A program made the translations under genes and the position numbers. The notes below the pieces were generated by a model. The model ran no database searches. It had not been told where the DNA came from and saw nothing but the letters and a program-made list of their open reading frames with translations. Shown here in pieces: positions 6,314 through 10,211 of a DNA stretch of 10,211 nt (its first letter is position 1; every line of letters begins with the position of its first letter). The stretch is from NCBI GenBank assembly GCA_964614605.1, contig CAZTLU010000053.1, positions 1 through 10,211 of the forward strand, given 5' to 3'. Source of the stretch: Fimenecus sp964614605. Lineage in GTDB: Bacteria; Bacillota; Clostridia; Oscillospirales; Acutalibacteraceae.

Positions 6314-7810
6314 ATGAACATTTATGAGGCAATCAAATCTCTTGTTGCATACGCCGTAAGAGAGAATTTAATCGAAAAAGAAGACGAAATCTGGGCAGTG
6401 AACAGAATTCTTGAAATTCTTCAAATGGACAGTATTCCTGCCGATGTGAAAACAGACGAAAACGCAGAGCTTCAAAATATGCTCAAGGTTATTCTTGACT
6501 ACGCGGTTGAAAAGGGACTTTGTGAGGATTCAGTTGTTTATCGCGACCTTTTCGATACAAAGGTTATGGGTGTGCTCACACCCCGACCCTCCGAGGTAAT
6601 CAGAAAATTCCACGAAGAATATGAAAAATCCCCCAAGCACGCAACTGATTATTACTATAATCTTGCACTTAAAAGCGATTATATTCGCGAATACAGAATT
6701 AAGAACGATGTTAAGTGGGTTACTCATACAGAATACGGCGATGTTGACATCACAATCAACCTTGCCAAGCCCGAAAAAGACCCCAAGGCAATTGCGGCGG
6801 CAACAAAAATGGAAAAAAGCTCATACCCAACCTGTATGCTCTGCAAAGAGAATGAGGGCTATGCAGGTCGCGTTAACCACCCCGCACGCCAGAGCCATCG
6901 CGTAATTCCTATGTGCCTTGACGGTGTAAATGCTTATCTTCAGTATTCACCATATGTTTATTATAACGAGCATTGCATCGTGTTTGACGAGGCGCACACA
7001 CCAATGAAGATTTCTGAAAAGAAATTCAGAAGACTTTTCGATTTCATTAAGAAATTCCCTCACTATTTCATCGGTTCAAATTCCGATTTGCCCATTTCCG
7101 GTGGCTCAATTCTCACTCACGAGCATTTCCAGGGCGGTAACTATACTTTCGCAATGGCAAAGGCAGAATACGAAGAAGAGTTCACATTCGACGGCTTTGA
7201 GGATATTAAAGCAGGCATTGTAAAATGGCCTATGAGTGTTATTCGCTTGCAGGGTCAGGATACTGACAGAATTTGCACTCTTGCAGGCAAAATCCTTGCC
7301 GCTTGGCGTGATTACACCGACGAAGACGCATTTATTTATGCGGTAACAGATGGCGAAATCCACAATACAATCACACCCATTGCCCGCTATACTGACGGAC
7401 ATTATGAGCTTGATTTGGTGCTTCGTAACAATATCACTACCGAGGAATATCCCGACGGATTTTATCATCCTCACCCCGAGCATCACCACATCAAGAAAGA
7501 AAATATCGGTCTTATTGAGGTTATGGGTCTTGCGGTGCTTCCCGCCCGTCTTAAAACAGAAATGGCACTTTTAAAAGACGCTCTTTTAAGCGGTGCAGAT
7601 GTAAATGCTGACGAACGAATTGCAAAGCATGCTGACTGGACAGAAGAAATCAAGGCAAAGCACAGCGATTTGAATGCAGATAACTGCGACGAGATTATCC
7701 GCAACGAAATCGGTCTTGTATTTACTTCAATTCTTGAGCAATGCGGCGTATTTGACAGAACAGAGCAGGGTAGAACACAATTCAGAAGATTTATCAGCAA
7801 AGTTAAATAA
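6314..7810 (+). CDS. galT: UDP-glucose--hexose-1-phosphate uridylyltransferase, class II GalT
   Basis: GalT transfers UMP from UDP-glucose to galactose-1-phosphate in the Leloir pathway, via a covalent uridylyl-histidine. The 498-residue length and MNIYEAIKSLVAYA N-terminus are those of class II GalT, found mainly in Firmicutes; class I enzymes are about 350 residues. The HIT-fold catalytic motif is HEHFQGG (269-275). By analogy with HPHxQ of class I, His271 is the nucleophile and Gln273 its partner. CMLCKENEGYAGRVNHP (174-190) contains the C174/C177 pair and a conserved family block, and NEHCIVF (218-224) is another. The protein looks intact. GGAGG lies 7 nt upstream of the ATG. It stands alone: no galK, galE or sugar transporter is adjacent on the same strand, so it is a single-gene unit with a strong promoter. 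Some class II enzymes act on related sugar phosphates; the sequence does not resolve this. Confidence 0.95.
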   Translation: MNIYEAIKSLVAYAVRENLIEKEDEIWAVNRILEILQMDSIPADVKTDENAELQNMLKVILDYAVEKGLCEDSVVYRDLFDTKVMGVLTPRPSEVIRKFHEEYEKSPKHATDYYYNLALKSDYIREYRIKNDVKWVTHTEYGDVDITINLAKPEKDPKAIAAATKMEKSSYPTCMLCKENEGYAGRVNHPARQSHRVIPMCLDGVNAYLQYSPYVYYNEHCIVFDEAHTPMKISEKKFRRLFDFIKKFPHYFIGSNSDLPISGGSILTHEHFQGGNYTFAMAKAEYEEEFTFDGFEDIKAGIVKWPMSVIRLQGQDTDRICTLAGKILAAWRDYTDEDAFIYAVTDGEIHNTITPIARYTDGHYELDLVLRNNITTEEYPDGFYHPHPEHHHIKKENIGLIEVMGLAVLPARLKTEMALLKDALLSGADVNADERIAKHADWTEEIKAKHSDLNADNCDEIIRNEIGLVFTSILEQCGVFDRTEQGRTQFRRFISKVK

Positions 7811-7819
7811 GAAAAAATT

Positions 7820-7935
7820 GCCCCCTCTGAGGAGGGGGCTGTCGTTTTCGCTTGCGAAAATGACTGGGGGAGAGATTTGTGTTTTCTATCCCTCCGTCAA
7901 AACTTCGTTTTGCCACCTCCCTCGTCAGAGGGAGG
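7820..7935. repeat. Four-hairpin inverted-repeat intergenic element (MITE-like)
   Basis: This 116-nt element fills the gap between two convergent genes. It contains four perfect stems in series: 7820-7827/7832-7839 (GCCCCCTC), 7845-7851/7854-7860 (TTTTCGC), 7898-7903/7907-7912 (CAAAAC) and 7916-7923/7928-7935 (CCTCCCTC). The two halves are also inverted copies of each other: 7821-7843 matches the reverse complement of 7912-7934 at 18 of 23 positions, and the inner parts (TGAC followed by a G-rich run) match too. It can therefore fold either as a string of hairpins or as one long imperfect hairpin. This matches my recollection of dispersed, non-coding palindromic repeats in gut Clostridia, but copy number cannot be seen here. 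No T-run follows either outer stem, so it is not a standard terminator. Confidence 0.7.
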
Positions 7936-7942
7936 ATTCATT

Positions 7943-8638
7943 TTATATATCAAACTTCTTTGCAAATTTCGGGAACAAGGGTTTAATTTCAAAAAACTTA
8001 TCAAAGAGTTTTCCAAAATTACCTATTAAAAATCCATTTACCAAAGTTGTAATGAGCGTTCCCACACCAATTCCCACAAATCCCTTGAAGAACACAAGGG
8101 TCATAATAAGCGAAATGGTAAGAAATGTAATGTCAAAGCCTGTTTTGACTTTTGTACGGTTAAGGTTGAACTTCTCTGCCACGCCCTTAACGAAAAAGTC
8201 GTAAACCTGCGGGTAAAGATATGTACGAAAGCACATTGCAATTGCCAATGAGGTAATCAGCGTTCCGCTAATAAAAAAGAGAATTCTCAAGGGCATTTCC
8301 ATACTGCCCGGTTCTGTGATAGTGGGATTAAACATCGGTATAATCATTCGCCACAAGTCAAGCACCGCACCGTAAATCAGGCAGGTGAGAAAGGAACTGA
8401 AATAAATCAGCTTTACTTTTTTCATAAGTATGCAGAACACGATGAATAATATCGCCTGTATAACATATTCGCTTTGACCAAAAGTGAGAAATCCCAGCTT
8501 TTGACTTAAAATGTAGGCGGGAGAAACTATCATCGACAAGCCAAAATCCGCCGCCGAAACCATAGCCACCGAAAATGACAATATCAGTATTGAAATAATA
8601 TAAACAACTTCACTGTGCAAGGTAATTTTCTTTTTCAT
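7943..8638 (-). CDS. YczE/YyaS (DUF6198)-like integral membrane protein
   Basis: This 231-residue hydrophobic protein has about five membrane segments (roughly 11-31, 57-73, 78-98, 116-137, 168-200). The segment arrangement, the N-terminal ADFGLS motif after the first helix (30-35) and the late GFVGIGVGTLITTLVNGFLIG-type glycine-rich motif (about 186-206) resemble the YczE/YyaS/YitT-like group now labelled DUF6198. Its function is not known; a transporter-like role is often assumed. The binding site upstream of ATG at 8638 is weak (AAGAGAAAG). It follows the MFS transporter gene on the same strand but is separated from it by a terminator, and a perfect-consensus promoter lies 47-75 nt upstream, so it is probably expressed independently. 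The C-terminal tail (208-231) is basic and probably cytosolic. The family call is from pattern recognition. Confidence 0.7.
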   Translation of the reverse strand: MKKKITLHSEVVYIISILILSFSVAMVSAADFGLSMIVSPAYILSQKLGFLTFGQSEYVIQAILFIVFCILMKKVKLIYFSSFLTCLIYGAVLDLWRMIIPMFNPTITEPGSMEMPLRILFFISGTLITSLAIAMCFRTYLYPQVYDFFVKGVAEKFNLNRTKVKTGFDITFLTISLIMTLVFFKGFVGIGVGTLITTLVNGFLIGNFGKLFDKFFEIKPLFPKFAKKFDI

Positions 8639-8654
8639 ATCTTTCTCTTTTCAT

Positions 8655-8684
8655 TAAAAAACCTGCTGAAAATCAGCAGGTTTT
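8655..8684 (-). terminator. Rho-independent terminator of the MFS transporter gene
   Basis: A perfect 12-bp stem (8658-8669 pairing with 8673-8684, AAAACCTGCTGA/TCAGCAGGTTTT) with a 3-nt loop is followed on the minus strand by a T-run continuing to 8656. It lies 26 nt after the transporter stop codon and only 17 nt before the start codon of the next gene. Confidence 0.9.
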
Positions 8685-8713
8685 ATTATATGTTTTATTA
8701 AGATTTTTGTCAA
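8685..8713 (-). promoter_or_regulatory. Perfect-consensus sigma-A promoter of the YczE-like gene
   Basis: The minus strand carries TTGACA (8713-8708), a 17-nt spacer and TATAAT (8690-8685): all twelve hexamer positions and the spacing match the consensus. The -35 overlaps the TGA stop codon of the MFS gene. The start point would fall near 8678, inside the terminator stem. Confidence 0.8.
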
Positions 8714-10143
8714 TCCCACTCTGTGCCTGTAACTGTTTCAAGGTTAACATTTCTTGTGTCATGAGTATTCTTGATAAGTGCGATAAGTGTGATTGCGAAA
8801 CTCGGAACAAGTAAGCAAAGGGAAACTGTCGCTATTGAAGCATTGCCAAAAATCATTGTAATCGGCACATAAATCATATACGCAAGGGCATATCCCACAA
8901 AACCAATAACAGTCTGTGCTGACGATGTGGAGGAACGAAGATTTGTCGGTGCAGATTCGCTTGCCATCATAATAAGCACATCGTTTGTTGAGTAATAGCT
9001 ACCAACGAAAGCACCGCAAAGAAAACCTACAACATAAGGGTTAAAGTTTGTTTTTGCACCAAGTGTGAATCCTACAAAGCAAACCAGACAGTTTGCGGCA
9101 ACTGTGATAGCAGCAGTTTTTCTGCCTTTAAGGTCAGAAACAAATCCCATAATAACCTGTGCAATAGCCGAACCTATGGGAAAGAGAATAAGTGCCTTTG
9201 TAACTTCATTTACACTGACAAGATTTAAAAATTCGTCTGTAATTCCGCCGTGAACACTCTGTGCATAGCCATAAGAAATGATGGTCTGATAATCAAGACT
9301 ACCGATAACGCCTATACCTGCAAGAGCAAAACAGATGAAAACCCAACGAAGCTGTTTGTGCTTAAAACCGAATTTAAGAGCCGCAACAAGTCCACCCTGA
9401 GCATTATCAGCCTTTTTCTGTGCTTCTTCTGCACGCAATTCATCTTCGGTCATTTTGAGATAACGAAGACGGGAATCAATAAATGCATCGGTTTCTCTTG
9501 CACAGAGAAGCGCAACAAAAGAAACAACAATACCAACAATTGCAGGAATCATATATACATTACGCCATTCTCCTGCATTCTGCATAAGCAATCTGCGAAG
9601 AATGGGAATAAGCATAACACCCATATTGGCAAAGAATTTGATTACCGAATATGTAATCGCGCGTCGCTTCTGCGGAGATGATTCCATAATAAAGACAACA
9701 TGCATATCGTGGGGAATGAAAAACATAATCATACAAGCGCCCACAAAATACATAATAGCATTGTTTGAAAGGAAAATTACAAACATTGCAAAGCTCATAC
9801 CGAAAGTGTTGATAATGAGAAATGTTTTTCTTCCGAAACGGTCTGCAAGCGGTCTGTAAAAAATACCTAAAACTTGAAATGGTACAGCAACAACCTGTAA
9901 AAGATTAAGAATTGTAACAGAGCTTGCACTTTGGAATAAATCGTTAGCAATTTCTGTTTTCATAAGAGTGCCGATTTGCGATGCGATTTCATCAACCGCA
10001 TAAATAAGGGCGATTATAAGAACAAGATACCAAAAATATGTTTTACCCTTTGGTCTTGCTTTTTGTTTTTCCCAATATGCGATTTCTTTTTCTTTACGCA
10101 ACTGCTTTTTAGCTAATTTTTCAGGACTTAAAGTTTTTGCCAT
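8710..10143 (-). CDS. Major facilitator superfamily transporter
   Basis: A 477-residue, probably 12-helix secondary transporter in the cytoplasmic membrane. MFS signature A appears in both halves: RPLADRFGRK (97-106) after helix 2, and GFVSDLKGRKTA (333-344) after helix 8. The paired motifs MESSPQKRRA (153-162) and ESAPTNLRSS (396-405) after helices 4 and 10 show the internal duplication seen in sugar-porter/organic-ion-type members. A central charged loop (about 216-262) links the halves. The N-terminus is unusual: about 35 highly charged residues (KKQLRKEKEIAYWEKQKARP) precede helix 1, probably a cytosolic helix. I chose ATG at 10143 because AAAGGGGA lies 7 nt upstream; the longer ATG at 10161 would place that site inside the gene. 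The substrate is unknown and neighbours give no clue. It has its own promoter and terminator, so it is monocistronic. Confidence 0.88.
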   Translation of the reverse strand: MAKTLSPEKLAKKQLRKEKEIAYWEKQKARPKGKTYFWYLVLIIALIYAVDEIASQIGTLMKTEIANDLFQSASSVTILNLLQVVAVPFQVLGIFYRPLADRFGRKTFLIINTFGMSFAMFVIFLSNNAIMYFVGACMIMFFIPHDMHVVFIMESSPQKRRAITYSVIKFFANMGVMLIPILRRLLMQNAGEWRNVYMIPAIVGIVVSFVALLCARETDAFIDSRLRYLKMTEDELRAEEAQKKADNAQGGLVAALKFGFKHKQLRWVFICFALAGIGVIGSLDYQTIISYGYAQSVHGGITDEFLNLVSVNEVTKALILFPIGSAIAQVIMGFVSDLKGRKTAAITVAANCLVCFVGFTLGAKTNFNPYVVGFLCGAFVGSYYSTNDVLIMMASESAPTNLRSSTSSAQTVIGFVGYALAYMIYVPITMIFGNASIATVSLCLLVPSFAITLIALIKNTHDTRNVNLETVTGTEWD

Positions 10144-10150
10144 AAAAATT

Positions 10151-10158
10151 TCCCCTTT
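10151..10158 (-). promoter_or_regulatory. Ribosome binding site deciding the MFS transporter start
   Basis: The minus strand reads AAAGGGGA, ending 7 nt before ATG at 10143. The alternative in-frame ATG at 10161 lies upstream of this site, has no good site of its own and coincides with the predicted transcription start. Confidence 0.7.
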
Positions 10159-10167
10159 CATATTCTT

Positions 10168-10196
10168 ATTGTAGCACAGTGACTTTAAAAATACAA
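10168..10196 (-). promoter_or_regulatory. Probable extended -10 promoter of the MFS transporter gene
   Basis: TGC precedes TACAAT (10173-10168; five of six), giving the extended -10 form TGnTAnAAT. The -35, TTGTAT at 10196-10191, is weak (three of six) at 17-nt spacing, which is typical when an extended -10 is present. The start would be near 10161, giving a leader of about 18 nt. Confidence 0.6.
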
Positions 10197-10211
10197 TAAA
10201 TAAAAGCCTCT

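Noticed and set aside
7820..7848. First G/C-rich hairpin of the repeat as the galT terminator
   Set aside because: The stem is strong but is followed by CTGTCG before any T's, so it lacks a proper T-run. It may slow or stop transcription, but I treat it as part of the repeat.
7674..8204. 176-codon plus-strand frame spanning the galT end, the repeat and the YczE-like gene
   Set aside because: It overlaps galT in another frame and runs through the hairpin repeat and antisense to a membrane protein gene; no coding signature.
9250..9681. 143-codon open frame on the plus strand opposite the MFS gene
   Set aside because: Antisense shadow; the opposite strand encodes conserved MFS motifs throughout.
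1..10211. CRISPR array, tRNA or rRNA, prophage, transposase, riboswitch or toxin-antitoxin pair
   Set aside because: No regularly spaced direct repeats, cloverleaf, transposase or integrase motifs, or paired small genes were seen. The leaders are too short (mostly under 30 nt) for a riboswitch.

Overview
The window looks like chromosomal DNA of a low-to-moderate GC Clostridia-type Firmicute, probably an Oscillospiraceae/Ruminococcaceae-like gut anaerobe. The pointers are AGGAGG-type ribosome binding sites, TTGACA/TATAAT promoters, a class II (Firmicutes-type) GalT, a DUF951 (YyzM-like) gene, an S1-domain protein of clostridial type, and a hairpin-rich intergenic repeat of a style common in these genomes. 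The lineage is inferred from gene families; no rRNA or other marker is present.

Layout. (1) Positions 12-3152, minus strand: a tight four-gene operon running DUF951, prfA (release factor 1), an unrecognised membrane protein with a TPR-like helical domain, and a Sua5-type threonylcarbamoyl-AMP synthase. The genes overlap or nearly touch, so translational coupling is likely. Release factor 1 and Sua5 both serve decoding fidelity and termination. The membrane protein is the outsider, sitting where many Firmicutes carry prmC. (2) Positions 3153-3284: an AT-rich divergent intergenic region with the operon promoter. (3) Positions 3285-4205, plus: a protein with three S1-type RNA-binding segments. 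(4) Positions 4275-6185, plus: a large exported, membrane-anchored alpha/beta-hydrolase resembling the lecithin:cholesterol acyltransferase/lipase group, with its own promoter and a strong terminator. (5) Positions 6314-7810, plus: galT with a near-consensus promoter. (6) Positions 7820-7935: an inverted-repeat element made of four hairpins, lying between convergent genes. (7) Positions 7943-8638, minus: a YczE/DUF6198-like membrane protein. (8) Positions 8710-10143, minus: an MFS transporter. A strong terminator and a perfect-consensus promoter are superimposed between genes 8 and 7.

Most of the window is ordinary housekeeping and transport. The points most worth a second look are the superimposed promoter and terminator at 8655-8713, the folded repeat at 7820-7935, the unknown gene inside the prfA operon, and the surface hydrolase with an unusual nucleophile elbow and C-terminal architecture. 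I found no phage, CRISPR, toxin-antitoxin, tRNA or rRNA features, and no clear candidate for a wholly new multi-gene system.
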